This document shows positions 1-9,105 of a stretch of DNA of 29,309 nucleotides, one piece after another. Made by a program: the position numbers and the translations under genes. Numbering within the stretch: the first letter of the stretch is position 1; each line of letters begins with the position of its first letter. Source of the DNA: an uncultured Clostridia bacterium. GTDB taxonomy: Bacteria; Bacillota; Clostridia; Oscillospirales; Acutalibacteraceae. The notes below the pieces were generated by a model. The model did not search any database. It had not been told where the DNA came from and saw only the letters and a list, made by a program, of their open reading frames with translations. The stretch lies in assembly GCA_937920235.1 (NCBI GenBank), contig CALGUK010000029.1, forward strand, positions 1 through 29,309, given 5' to 3'.

Positions 1-55
1 CGAACCCACACGACCAGCTTGGAAGGCTGGGATTCTACCATTGAACTACACCCGC
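1..55 (-). tRNA. tRNA-Gly(UCC), partial (3' end outside window)
   Basis: Read on the minus strand from 55 to 1, the sequence begins with GCGGGTG (acceptor 5' strand), then a D-arm with TAGTTCAATGGTAGA. A five-pair anticodon stem CCAGC/GCTGG follows, around a CTTCCAA loop whose anticodon TCC is the complement of bases 21-23. The T-stem and the start of the T-loop (GGGTTCG) run into the window edge, so the T-arm 3' strand, acceptor 3' strand and discriminator are missing. The anticodon and the 5' sequence both indicate glycine. A consensus promoter lies directly upstream. Confidence 0.95.
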
Positions 56-72
56 GTTTCAAATGCTTGATT

Positions 73-101
73 ATTTTAGCACAAAGGTACATCTTTGTCA
101 A
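73..101 (-). promoter_or_regulatory. SigA-type promoter of tRNA-Gly
   Basis: On the minus strand there is a perfect -35 TTGACA (96-101), a 17-base spacer and a -10 TAAAAT (73-78, five of six matches). This places the transcription start near 66, about ten bases before the tRNA 5' end, as expected for a stable RNA gene. Confidence 0.85.
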
Positions 102-176
102 TATCTTTTTTCTCTTTATTTTAAATATTTCTCAATAAAATCAATATTTGTGTCCGTTATTTTACCCACATCATTA

Positions 177-205
177 TTTACAAAAGACATATAAAATGTT
201 AAAAT
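177..205 (+). promoter_or_regulatory. Promoter of the 233-568 gene and probably the following GH27 gene
   Basis: A -35 TTTACA (177-182), a 17-base spacer and a -10 TAAAAT (200-205) sit about 28 bases before the GTG start at 233. The start would be near 212, giving a short leader that carries the GGAGGTGA ribosome binding site. Confidence 0.7.
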
Positions 206-232
206 TAAGTATCATATTTCGGAGGTGAGCTT

Positions 233-568
233 GTGGAATCTCATTGGATTGTTCTTGTTGTTGTTTTAGTTGTCATTTTTTTCAGCAAAATGCAGAATAA
301 TCTTCTTGTGATACGCAGGCATCTTCGTAAAAGAAAGGGAAATACACATATGACCGAATTGATAAACAAGTTTATTGGCAAGGAATGTCTTATTTATACC
401 TGCACATCGGGAAATACCGTAACGGGTATAATCCGTTCATATAACGAGGGATGGATTGAAGTCGAGCGGGACGGTGTATGCGATATAATGAACTGTGAAT
501 ATATTTTAAGAATAAGGGAATATCCTAAAAACAAAAACGGCAAAAGAAAGAGCATTGTGCTTGACTGA
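233..568 (+). CDS. Small membrane-anchored protein with an Sm-like small beta-barrel tail; function unknown
   Basis: The protein has 111 residues. I chose the GTG start because a strong GGAGGTGA (221-228) sits just before it. Residues 6-18 are almost all V, L, I and F and form one membrane segment. A strongly basic stretch (RRHLRKRKG, about 28-36) follows and should keep the rest in the cytoplasm. From about residue 40 the sequence resembles short Sm/Lsm-like barrels: a helix ending in NKFIGKE, then strands with the pattern 'hydrophobic-TSGNTVTGII-...-GWIEVE'. This resemblance is by eye only. An internal ATG at 350, preceded by AAAGGGA (334-340), could give a soluble 72-residue form. The gene is 18 bases upstream of the GH27 gene and probably shares its transcript. 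No function is assigned. Confidence 0.75.
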   Translation: MESHWIVLVVVLVVIFFSKMQNNLLVIRRHLRKRKGNTHMTELINKFIGKECLIYTCTSGNTVTGIIRSYNEGWIEVERDGVCDIMNCEYILRIREYPKNKNGKRKSIVLD

Positions 569-586
569 ATATAAGGAGCATTTATC

Positions 587-1879
587 ATGGATAAAAACAG
601 ATTTGCAAAAACTCCGCCAATGGGATGGAACAGTTGGGACTGTTACGGTGCGGCCGTAAATGAGGAACAGCTTTTAGGTAATGCTGAATATATGGCAAAA
701 TATCTTAAGGCATACGGATGGCAATATGTTGTCTGCGATATTCAGTGGTATGAGCCCAAGGCAAAAAATAATGACTATAATAATTTTACAGAACTGTGTA
801 TGGACGAGTTTTCTCGTCTTATTCCTGCAGAAAACAGATTCCCCTCATCTGCAAACGGTGTTGGATTTAAGGTAATTGCCGATAAAATTCACGCTATGGG
901 CTTGAAATTCGGAATACATATTATGCGAGGAATTCCTCGACAGGCTGTGCATCGGAATACAAAAATAGAAGGCAGCGACAAAGCAGCCCGTCAGGTCGCT
1001 CACCATTTTTCAGTCTGCCCCTGGAATACCGATATGTACGGTATGTATAACTGCGACGGAGCGCAGGCATATTATGATTCTATATTTAAAATGTATGCTG
1101 AGTGGGGAATTGACTTTGTCAAGGTTGATGATATCTGTGTTACCGAGTTCAGAAAGTGGGATAATCCCTATTCTGCCCGCGATGAAGTTGAAATGATAAG
1201 AAAGGCGATAGACAAAACAGGCAGAGACATTGTTCTAAGCCTTTCACCCGGTCCCGCTGAACTCTCGGTTGCCGATCATCTTTGTGAATATGCAAATATG
1301 TGGCGACTGACAGGCGATTTCTGGGATTGGTGGGACAAACTGTACGAAATGTTTGATAAGTGCGAAAAATGGGCGCCTTACGTAAAGGAAGGATGTTGGC
1401 CTGATTGTGATATGCTTCCCTTGGGTAACATTTCCAGAAACGGATCTTGCCACGGTCCGCAGGACAGATATACACAGTTCACAAAAGATGAACAGATTAC
1501 TCTTATGACGCTATGGTCGATATTCCGTTCACCGCTTATGTTCGGCGGCGAATTAAGAAATAACGATGAATGGACTCTTTCTCTTATTACCAATGAGGAG
1601 ATTATAGATGTCAACCAGAACTCACACGGCGGAAAACAGGCGTACCGTGATGAGAATATAGTAATCTGGACTGCTGAATCATCCGACGGCAAGCCGTTGA
1701 TAGCGGTATTTAACGTATCGTCCGAAAACAGAAATATAACCGTCGATTTATCAGAATACGGTGTTTTCGGTAAATATGTTCTCCGTGATTTGTGGAAAAA
1801 AGAGGACATTGCAGAGGTCGAAAGCACATTTGCATGTGATGTAAATTGTCACGGTGCAAAAATTTATAAACTTATCTGA
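587..1879 (+). CDS. Glycoside hydrolase family 27 protein (alpha-galactosidase-like)
   Basis: The 430-residue protein starts like GH27 enzymes, with PPMGWNSWDCYG at residues 10-21. A (beta/alpha)8 barrel follows. The probable catalytic nucleophile is D181 in DFVKVDD, equivalent to the KYDNC motif. The probable acid/base is D244 in MWRLTGDFWD, equivalent to the WRTTGD motif of plant enzymes. SPLMFGGELRN near residues 311-321 is the usual late barrel segment, and a short beta-sandwich domain closes the protein. Family members release terminal alpha-linked galactose or N-acetylgalactosamine. No signal peptide is visible, so the enzyme should be cytoplasmic and act on imported oligosaccharides. 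The start has an AAGGAG about eight bases upstream. It lies between a small membrane protein and addB, without sugar genes beside it. Family assignment is firm; the exact substrate is not known. Confidence 0.92.
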   Translation: MDKNRFAKTPPMGWNSWDCYGAAVNEEQLLGNAEYMAKYLKAYGWQYVVCDIQWYEPKAKNNDYNNFTELCMDEFSRLIPAENRFPSSANGVGFKVIADKIHAMGLKFGIHIMRGIPRQAVHRNTKIEGSDKAARQVAHHFSVCPWNTDMYGMYNCDGAQAYYDSIFKMYAEWGIDFVKVDDICVTEFRKWDNPYSARDEVEMIRKAIDKTGRDIVLSLSPGPAELSVADHLCEYANMWRLTGDFWDWWDKLYEMFDKCEKWAPYVKEGCWPDCDMLPLGNISRNGSCHGPQDRYTQFTKDEQITLMTLWSIFRSPLMFGGELRNNDEWTLSLITNEEIIDVNQNSHGGKQAYRDENIVIWTAESSDGKPLIAVFNVSSENRNITVDLSEYGVFGKYVLRDLWKKEDIAEVESTFACDVNCHGAKIYKLI

Positions 1880-1929
1880 TGTTTTAAGGGATATGTTGTC
1901 CCTAAAATCTTTAAAAGGGGCTGAAGTGA

Positions 1930-4900
1930 TTGCTCAACATTATTACCGGTAGAACGGGAAGCGGAAAGACCCGTATGATTCGTTCAATGGCGGCTGAAAT
2001 TGCCGAAAATAATCCGGGAAAAGCAGTGATTATTGTTCCGGAGCAGTTTTCATTTGATACCGAGAGGGGAATGCTATCCGTTCTCGGAAATATAAAAATA
2101 AATAATGTTGAAGTATTGAGTTTTTCTCGTATTGCAGAAAAGCTCATTTCACAATACGGCAAAACAGACAAAAAAACAGCAGATGACGGAATCCGTGCGG
2201 TGCTGATGAGCCGGGCAGTGGAGGCTTTGGAGGGTGAAATCAGCATTTATAACAGATATAAAAAATATCCTGCACTTATCCGGGAGCTTCTTGATTTTCA
2301 CCGTGAAATAAAAAAATGTTCCATCAGTAATCAACAGCTCGCAGAGGTATCATCAAAGGTGAAAAATACGTCTTTTTCCTCCAAACTTTCCGAGCTGTCA
2401 TTGATTTTTGACTGTTACGATTCACTTGTGTCCGATAAGTTTATCGACAGCAGTGATTTTCTCGATATGCTGTACGAGCTTCTCTGGGATGTCGAATATT
2501 TTAAAGGAAAAACCGTTTTCATTGATGCTTTTTCAGGCTTTTCGGCTCAGGAGTATAACATAATTGAGCAGATTTTGCGTCAGGCTGATGATGTGTATGT
2601 GACTTTTTGCTGTGACACGGCACGAAACAGCGGAAGATACGAGCTGTTTTATAATACCGCAGTTGAAATCAAAAAACTGAAATCAATCGCCAATAAAATA
2701 AATATTAGTGTTGCATCTGAAAAGTATCTTGAATCAAATAAAAAATATAAAAAGGATGAGCTTAATTTTCTTGAAGAAAATATTTTCTTGTCTGACGGAA
2801 AAATATATGATAAAAATGCAGCGGCAATAACCGTTATTCCTTGCAGAACCAAAACAGATGAGTGCAAAATGGTTGCATCAGAGATAAAAAGACTTGTACG
2901 CAACGAAAAACTCCGTTACCGTGATGTCGCCGTTATTGTGCGTAACGAGGAAAATTACCGCAAGGACCTGGCATCAGCATTCAGAAAATATGATATAGAC
3001 TGTTTTCACGATAACCGTCAGCCTGTTGATACACAGCCTTTAATTGTGTTTATGAAATGCCTTCTTGATATTCTTGTAAAGGGCTTTGAGACGGAGACAG
3101 TTCTCAGATTGCTCAAAACACAGCTTTACGGCTTTACGGTTGAAGAAATTGCTCTTCTTGAGGATTTTTGCCTCATGTGGAAAGTCCGTTCATCCGATTG
3201 GAGAAATGAGTGGATACAGAACCCCGAGGGGTTTGGTGAGGAGTTTGACGAGTTATCAAGAGAAAAACTTTCACATATAAACTCTCTCCGTGAAAGAGTT
3301 GCAGGACCGTTGACAGCACTGCGTAATAAGATAAAATACTCGGACGGTGCCACCTTCACCAAAGAGCTTTTTGCGTTTATCCGTAATGCAGGAATTGATA
3401 AGAATTTACAGAGCTTTGCTGCAAATCTTCTGGAAAACGGAGAAAATGAGCTTGCAGCTGAACAGGGCAGAATATGGAAGCTTCTCACCGAAATACTTGA
3501 CGGATTGTATTCTGCTCTCGGAAACAGCAAAATTTCAGCAGAGCGTTATTCAGAGCTCTTCAATATTCTTACAGCTTCAAAGGATATAGGAGTCATTCCC
3601 AACGGTGTTGATGAGGTCGTTATAGGCGGAGCAGACCGCATACGTGCGTCAGCACCTAAAGTTGTATTTCTTATGGGCTTGAATACGGGCGTGTTCCCAG
3701 GAGAAGTAACATCGGGTGTCCTATTTAATGACAGTCAAAGATGTGAACTTATAAATAACGGACTTCCCATTGTCAGCAATCTTGAATATAACAGTGTCAG
3801 CGAAATGTTTATAGCTTATCATGCAGCTACATTATCTACTGATAAGCTTTATCTGTCTTATTCGGCGGTGGATAGCGACTCTTCTTCACTTACTCCGTCA
3901 GAGCTGGTGAATGATGTACTGAGAATCTTCCCGAAATGCACAGTCAGAGATAAATTTACCGCCGTTGACAGAATCGAGAGTGTCAAAAGTGCCTTTTCGG
4001 TTATGGCAGGAGAGTCGGTAAACGGTTCTGTGCTTGGCGAGACTCTCAAAGAATACTTTTTATCGGAAAACAGTGAAAACGAGCTCGAAAAACTTCGCAA
4101 GGCATCTGAAACGGAGTTTGCTATATCTGATACAGGACTTGCTACCGAATTTTTTGGCAAAAATATGTATATGACAGCCTCCCGGGTTGAGAAATTCTAT
4201 AAATGTCCGTTCAGCTATTTTTGCGAATACGGAATTAAAGCAAAGCCGCGTAAAGAGGCTGAGGTTGATGCGGCTCTTTCGGGAACGCTTATCCACTATG
4301 TTCTTGAAAAATTCTTATCGGAAAATCCAAAACACGAATTTGTGAAAATGAGCGAAAATACCGTTGAGGAAAAGCTCAGTGAGATAATTGATGAATATGT
4401 AAAAGAAAATATGGGCGGTTCGGAAAACAAATCTTCTTCATTTGCCCGTACTCTTGACTTGTTGCGAAAAAGTGCCTGTAAGGTGGTTATGCATCTGATA
4501 GAGGAATTTTTGCACTGCAGGTTTACTCCGGCTGATTTTGAATTGAAAATCAGCAATGACGGTCAGATAAAGCCGTATGAAATTTCTCTCGACAATGGCG
4601 GAACCGTAAAAATCGTAGGAAGCGTTGACCGTGTGGATACCTATGAAACAGCCGAAAATACCTTTGTCCGCGTAATTGATTATAAAACGGGAGGTAAAGA
4701 ATTTAAGCTCGGAGAAGTCTTTTCAGGACTAAATATGCAGATGCTTATATATCTTTTTGCAATCTGGCAAAACGGTGGCGATTATTATAAAAATGTAACA
4801 CCTGCAGGTGTGCTGTATTTTCAGGCGAAAAACCCGAGAACGAAATCGAAAAATATTACAAGAACAACAGATGTAAAAGAGGCTGAGGATGCTTCACTCC

Positions 4901-5268
4901 GTGAACTGAGAATGCACGGTATGGTTCTTAATAATATAGATGTTGTCAATGCGATGGAGGACGGTTGCGGAGGAATGTTTATTCCCGTTGATATGGACAA
5001 AACAGGTGCGTTAAAAGGAAATGTTATTTCAATTCAGGCTCTTTCAAATCTGAAAAACAGAGTAGATAAAATTATAAAGAATATGGCGGAAGAGCTGCAA
5101 AGGGGATATATTTCGGCGCTTCCTATAGAGGACGGCTGTACCTGGTGCAGTTATAAGGACATCTGTAAGCGTGAGGAAAGTGATCCGATAAGGGAAATCA
5201 CCGTTCCCTCATTTGACGATGCAATTTCGATGTTAAGGAGTGACAGCGATGGCGAGAATATGGACTGA
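1930..5268 (+). CDS. addB: ATP-dependent helicase/nuclease subunit B, AddB (RexB-type)
   Basis: The 1112-residue protein is AddB, the partner of AddA in the heterodimer that processes double-strand DNA ends for RecA recombination. It starts with a TTG codon; the product begins MLNIITGRTGSGKT, so the Walker A P-loop is at residues 7-14. The C-terminal nuclease domain has DYKTG at 917-921. Four cysteines match the AddB iron-sulfur cluster: C759, then C1070, C1073 and C1079 in the C-x2-C-x5-C pattern that pins down the domain end. The length is close to the roughly 1,160 residues of the Bacillus protein. A GGGG-containing site lies just upstream of the TTG. The end overlaps addA by 20 bases, suggesting translational coupling and equal dosage of the two subunits. 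Confidence 0.96.
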   Translation: MLNIITGRTGSGKTRMIRSMAAEIAENNPGKAVIIVPEQFSFDTERGMLSVLGNIKINNVEVLSFSRIAEKLISQYGKTDKKTADDGIRAVLMSRAVEALEGEISIYNRYKKYPALIRELLDFHREIKKCSISNQQLAEVSSKVKNTSFSSKLSELSLIFDCYDSLVSDKFIDSSDFLDMLYELLWDVEYFKGKTVFIDAFSGFSAQEYNIIEQILRQADDVYVTFCCDTARNSGRYELFYNTAVEIKKLKSIANKINISVASEKYLESNKKYKKDELNFLEENIFLSDGKIYDKNAAAITVIPCRTKTDECKMVASEIKRLVRNEKLRYRDVAVIVRNEENYRKDLASAFRKYDIDCFHDNRQPVDTQPLIVFMKCLLDILVKGFETETVLRLLKTQLYGFTVEEIALLEDFCLMWKVRSSDWRNEWIQNPEGFGEEFDELSREKLSHINSLRERVAGPLTALRNKIKYSDGATFTKELFAFIRNAGIDKNLQSFAANLLENGENELAAEQGRIWKLLTEILDGLYSALGNSKISAERYSELFNILTASKDIGVIPNGVDEVVIGGADRIRASAPKVVFLMGLNTGVFPGEVTSGVLFNDSQRCELINNGLPIVSNLEYNSVSEMFIAYHAATLSTDKLYLSYSAVDSDSSSLTPSELVNDVLRIFPKCTVRDKFTAVDRIESVKSAFSVMAGESVNGSVLGETLKEYFLSENSENELEKLRKASETEFAISDTGLATEFFGKNMYMTASRVEKFYKCPFSYFCEYGIKAKPRKEAEVDAALSGTLIHYVLEKFLSENPKHEFVKMSENTVEEKLSEIIDEYVKENMGGSENKSSSFARTLDLLRKSACKVVMHLIEEFLHCRFTPADFELKISNDGQIKPYEISLDNGGTVKIVGSVDRVDTYETAENTFVRVIDYKTGGKEFKLGEVFSGLNMQMLIYLFAIWQNGGDYYKNVTPAGVLYFQAKNPRTKSKNITRTTDVKEAEDASLRELRMHGMVLNNIDVVNAMEDGCGGMFIPVDMDKTGALKGNVISIQALSNLKNRVDKIIKNMAEELQRGYISALPIEDGCTWCSYKDICKREESDPIREITVPSFDDAISMLRSDSDGENMD

Positions 5269-8200
5269 AGCACAGAAACAGGCTATTGATGCAAGAAAAG
5301 GTACCGTTCTGGTATCTGCGGCGGCGGGTTCGGGCAAAACAGCTGTTCTCGTAGAGCGTGTCATTAAAATAATAACTGATGAATCCAACCCCGTTGATGT
5401 TGAAAAGCTCCTTGTGGTTACATATACAAAAGCCGCTGCGGCAGAGATGAAGGAGAGAATATCCGCACGGTTATCTGAGCTTATTCAGGAACAACCGCTT
5501 AACAGATATCTCAAAAGGCAAAAAATGTATCTGCCAAATGCGCGGATATCAACCATGGACAGCTTCTGCGGAAAACTCGTTAAGGAAAATTTTGATAAAG
5601 CAGGTGTAATTCCCGATTTCAAAATGCTTTCCGAGGTTGAACATAACATTATGAAAAGGGAGGTCATAAATCAGGTTCTTGAGGACTTGTATAATCTTCC
5701 TCAGGAAGAAACCGAAGCCTTTCTCTCTCTTTTTACCAACGGAAAAAATGATGAAAACCTCATTTCTTCAATACTTTCCATGTACGATTTTGCAATGGCT
5801 TCTCAGAATCCGGTGCAATGGATAGAAAAAAGCTTTGCAGAATATTTTGATGATAAATTGCCGTGCGAAACCGAATGGGGAAAATTCTGTCTTAACCGCA
5901 TTGCTGAGATTCTGGAATATGTTAAAATCAAGGCGGCAGATATCCTTGAGGATGCACCTGAGGGCACAAGTCTCTTCGGAGCATTAAATAATGATATTAC
6001 TCCGTTAATCGCATCCGTAGATGATGTTCTGGAAAAAATATATCATTCTCCTGAAAAATGGGATGAAATAAGAAACGATATTGATCTTCTCAAATTCAGC
6101 AATTTTCCGAGAATTCCCAAGGATGAGAAGGATGATTGCTACGAAGAGCTGAAAGCGCGTCGCGACAGCATAAAAAAATATCTTTCTTTTGCACAATCGG
6201 TTATTGTTTGCTCTGAGAAGGAATTTTATGAGGATATATGTTATCTGCGTCCTGTCGTTCTTGTACTGAAAAAATGTATTCTTGAGTTTATGACATTGCT
6301 CGATAACAGGAAAAAAGAAAAAGGTACATACTATTTTTCGGATATTATCCATATTGCTCTGAAGCTTTTGATTGATTTCAAAGAAGACGGCAGTTATGAA
6401 AAAACACCTCTGGCAAATGAACTGTCAGAAAATTTTGAAGAAATTCTGATCGATGAGTTCCAGGACACCAACGAGGCACAGGATACATTGTTTTCCGTAC
6501 TTTCCAAGGATAATACCAATAAGTTTATGGTCGGTGATGTTAAGCAGAGCATTTACCGATTTCGTCAGGCAATGCCGGAAATATTTATGAATTATAAAGA
6601 AAGTTTTTCTGTTTTCGACGGAAAAAATTATCCGGCAACAATAAATCTTGATAAAAACTTCAGAAGCCGTGATGGGATCGTCGAAGGAATAAACTTCTTT
6701 TTCGATTTTCTTATGACTAAAAAGTCATGCGGAATTGATTATAAAAAGGGAGAACAGCTTGTTTTCGGCGGAAATTATGATACCTCTGATAAAGCCGATG
6801 TTTCAGTTCACATTGTTGAAACAGATGTTACACGAAAAACGGATCTCGTTGCTGAAGCACATCATATCGGCAATATCATAAAGGAACTTGTAGAGTCCGG
6901 AGAATTGATCGGCAAAAAAGGTGAGGAGCATCCCGTAAGATACAGTGATATCTGCATTTTGCTCCGTGCTGTTAAGGATCAGGCGGCTGTTGTCGCAAAA
7001 GAATTGATAGGAATGGGAATACCTGCATATTTTCAGAAAAAAAGCGGCTTTTTTGAAAGTCGTGAGATAGTAACAATGTTTTCTATGCTTAAGGTTATTG
7101 ACAATCCCGTGCAGGATATTCCTCTTGTTTCCGTTATGTTGTCTCCGATGTTTCCTTTTACGGAGGATGATCTCGCTGTGTACCGCAGCAAAATGCGTAA
7201 GGGAAGCTTTTACTCTGTCATAAAAAATCAATACGGTACGGATAAAAAGGTTAAGGATTTTCTTGACTTATTGACTTCTCTTCGTGCATTATCAGTCACA
7301 ATGGACGTGGGAAGTCTTATACGTCGTGTGCTTGAAATAACTTCATACGACAGTATTGCAGGAGCAATGGATAACGGAGAAAAGAGAATTCTGAATCTTG
7401 AAAGGCTTATAAATTATGCGGAAAATTATGAGGCAAACGGCGGTTCTGGTTTGACGGGATTTATACGTTATCTTGATAAAATAAGAAACAATAATAATGA
7501 TCTTGAGGGTGCATCTGATATATCTGAAAATGATGATGTTGTACGGATTATGTCAATCCACAAGAGCAAAGGACTTGAGTTCCCGATAGTTTTCCTTGCC
7601 AATTGTTGTTATTCTTTTACAGGAAAAGAACGGAACAAGGTTAAAATTAACCGAAACTTAGGCCCCGGAATACCGAGGCTTATAAATGAGCTTAATAAGG
7701 ATTTTCCTACGCTTCCTTTAAATTCCGTAAAGCTGTGTGAAGCTCGCGAAAACACCGCCGAGTTAATAAGATTGCTTTATGTCGCAATGACAAGAGCTGA
7801 GGAAAAGCTCTACCTTGTCGGCTCGTTGAATAATACTGAAAAGAAAATACTCGACCTGTATTATGACTATTACGGCAGCTTTACAGACTGCTCCGTGCCG
7901 CTGTCGATGTGTAACTCTTTTATGCAATGGATTCTCCTTGCAATGATGAATCATCCGTCGATGAATTTTACAGGCATGATTAATTGCCCTAAGAATTATA
8001 AAAGCACACATATTAACTTTGGGATTTTTGAAAAAAATCTGTCCGTTGCAGAGACAGATAAAAAAACAAAAAATTATCAGAGCGATAAAGATTTGCTTGA
8101 GATTATTAAGGAAAAAGCATCATATAGATATCCTTATGCCGAGCTTTCGGGAATTTCCGTCAAATATGCCGCTTCGTCTATGGATAGAGAAATTCAGCTC

Positions 8201-8758
8201 GATTACATCACAGCAGAAAACCCTGCTTTTGCCGGTGCCGGTGAGTTGACACCTTCTCAAAGGGGTACAGTAAATCACAAATTTATGGAAATATGCGATT
8301 TTGCCGCATCAGGAGAAAATCTTGATGCCGAAATACAACGTCTCACAGATGTCGGAAAGCTCACTTCACATGAGGCGGAGGCGATAAACAGAACCGCTGT
8401 AAGAAAATTCTTTTCAAGTGCACTATATTCAAGAATAATCGGCTCTGAAAAATTTATCAGAGAGCAGGAATTTACAATGGAGCTTCCTATTTCCAGAATT
8501 ATCGGTTCGTTTTCTGATTCGGAACATGAAAGCGTTATCGTTCAGGGTGTTATGGACGGTTTAATTGTCAATGGAAAAAACGGAGAAATAGTTGACTACA
8601 AAACCGATCGCGTATCCTCTGCGGAAGAGCTTTGTGAAAGATATAAAGAGCAGATGAAGATATACAAAATGGCGGCGGAGGAATGTTTCGGACTTGAAAA
8701 TGTTACGGTTTCGTTATATTCATTCCATTTATCCGAAGAAATTTCTTTAAAACTTTAA
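5249..8758 (+). CDS. addA: ATP-dependent helicase/nuclease subunit A, AddA
   Basis: AddA is the UvrD-like helicase and nuclease subunit of the AddAB end-processing complex. I chose the ATG at 5249 (1169 residues) because AAGGAG at 5235-5240 is eight bases upstream; an in-frame GTG at 5240 would overlap that site. Visible superfamily 1 motifs are Walker A GSGKT at 27-31, Walker B IDEFQD at 401-406, GDVKQSIYRFRQ, LDKNFRSR, then IMSIHKSKGLEFP and LLYVAMTRAEEKL. The C-terminal RecB-type nuclease has VMDGLI followed by DYKTD at about 1116-1120. The length is close to the roughly 1,230 residues usual for the family. It overlaps addB by 20 bases in another frame, as is typical of this operon. Confidence 0.96.
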   Translation: MARIWTEAQKQAIDARKGTVLVSAAAGSGKTAVLVERVIKIITDESNPVDVEKLLVVTYTKAAAAEMKERISARLSELIQEQPLNRYLKRQKMYLPNARISTMDSFCGKLVKENFDKAGVIPDFKMLSEVEHNIMKREVINQVLEDLYNLPQEETEAFLSLFTNGKNDENLISSILSMYDFAMASQNPVQWIEKSFAEYFDDKLPCETEWGKFCLNRIAEILEYVKIKAADILEDAPEGTSLFGALNNDITPLIASVDDVLEKIYHSPEKWDEIRNDIDLLKFSNFPRIPKDEKDDCYEELKARRDSIKKYLSFAQSVIVCSEKEFYEDICYLRPVVLVLKKCILEFMTLLDNRKKEKGTYYFSDIIHIALKLLIDFKEDGSYEKTPLANELSENFEEILIDEFQDTNEAQDTLFSVLSKDNTNKFMVGDVKQSIYRFRQAMPEIFMNYKESFSVFDGKNYPATINLDKNFRSRDGIVEGINFFFDFLMTKKSCGIDYKKGEQLVFGGNYDTSDKADVSVHIVETDVTRKTDLVAEAHHIGNIIKELVESGELIGKKGEEHPVRYSDICILLRAVKDQAAVVAKELIGMGIPAYFQKKSGFFESREIVTMFSMLKVIDNPVQDIPLVSVMLSPMFPFTEDDLAVYRSKMRKGSFYSVIKNQYGTDKKVKDFLDLLTSLRALSVTMDVGSLIRRVLEITSYDSIAGAMDNGEKRILNLERLINYAENYEANGGSGLTGFIRYLDKIRNNNNDLEGASDISENDDVVRIMSIHKSKGLEFPIVFLANCCYSFTGKERNKVKINRNLGPGIPRLINELNKDFPTLPLNSVKLCEARENTAELIRLLYVAMTRAEEKLYLVGSLNNTEKKILDLYYDYYGSFTDCSVPLSMCNSFMQWILLAMMNHPSMNFTGMINCPKNYKSTHINFGIFEKNLSVAETDKKTKNYQSDKDLLEIIKEKASYRYPYAELSGISVKYAASSMDREIQLDYITAENPAFAGAGELTPSQRGTVNHKFMEICDFAASGENLDAEIQRLTDVGKLTSHEAEAINRTAVRKFFSSALYSRIIGSEKFIREQEFTMELPISRIIGSFSDSEHESVIVQGVMDGLIVNGKNGEIVDYKTDRVSSAEELCERYKEQMKIYKMAAEECFGLENVTVSLYSFHLSEEISLKL

Positions 8759-8766
8759 AAAAACAC

Positions 8767-8795
8767 TTGATTTTTGAATTATCTTGTGATAAACT
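8767..8795 (+). promoter_or_regulatory. Putative rpmE promoter
   Basis: A -35 TTGATT (8767-8772), a 17-base spacer and a -10 TAAACT (8790-8795, four of six matches) lie in the 80-base gap after addA. The hexamers are moderate, but spacing and position fit a separate promoter for rpmE. Confidence 0.5.
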
Positions 8796-8838
8796 TATTA
8801 GGCTATGTAATTAAGGATTGAAAGAGGTGACAATTGTC

Positions 8839-9042
8839 ATGAAACAGGGAATCCATCCTGAGTACAAAACAGTTACAGTTAAGTGTGCTTGCGGTGCAAC
8901 ATTTGAAACTCGTTCAACTAAAGATGATTTAAAGGTTGATATCTGCTCAAATTGCCACCCATTCTTCACAGGTAAACAGAAGCTTGTTGATACAGGCGGA
9001 CGTGTTGACAGATTTAACAAGCGTTACAATCTCTCAAAATAA
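8839..9042 (+). CDS. rpmE: 50S ribosomal protein L31, zinc-binding form
   Basis: L31 is a small protein of the large ribosomal subunit near the central protuberance, bridging to the small subunit. The 67-residue protein starts at the ATG at 8839, eight bases after GAGGTGA; an upstream in-frame TTG at 8818 precedes that site and is unlikely. The N-terminus MKQGIHPEYK is diagnostic. C16 and C18 (CAC) plus C36 and C39 (CSNC) mark the zinc-containing type, whose zinc-free paralog replaces it under zinc starvation in several bacteria. The C-terminal GGRVDRFNKRY is typical. A strong intrinsic terminator follows 13 bases downstream, and the gene appears monocistronic. Confidence 0.97.
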   Translation: MKQGIHPEYKTVTVKCACGATFETRSTKDDLKVDICSNCHPFFTGKQKLVDTGGRVDRFNKRYNLSK

Positions 9043-9054
9043 TTCAAACATAAT

Positions 9055-9084
9055 GGTGGTACCAAAAGTACCACCTTTTGTTTT
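9055..9084 (+). terminator. Intrinsic terminator after rpmE
   Basis: A perfect eight-pair stem GGTGGTAC/GTACCACC (9055-9062 and 9068-9075) with a five-base loop is followed by TTTTGTTTT. It ends the rpmE transcript. Confidence 0.9.
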
Positions 9085-9105
9085 ATAGATAAGCGAGGTG
9101 ATTTT

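Noticed and set aside
1378..1827. 149-codon minus-strand open frame inside the GH27 gene
   Set aside because: It lies wholly antisense to a strongly conserved gene, has no ribosome binding site and no family features.
1887..1905. Hairpin AGGGA/TCCCT between the GH27 gene and addB as a terminator
   Set aside because: Only five solid pairs and no T run follow; addB starts soon after, so read-through is more likely.
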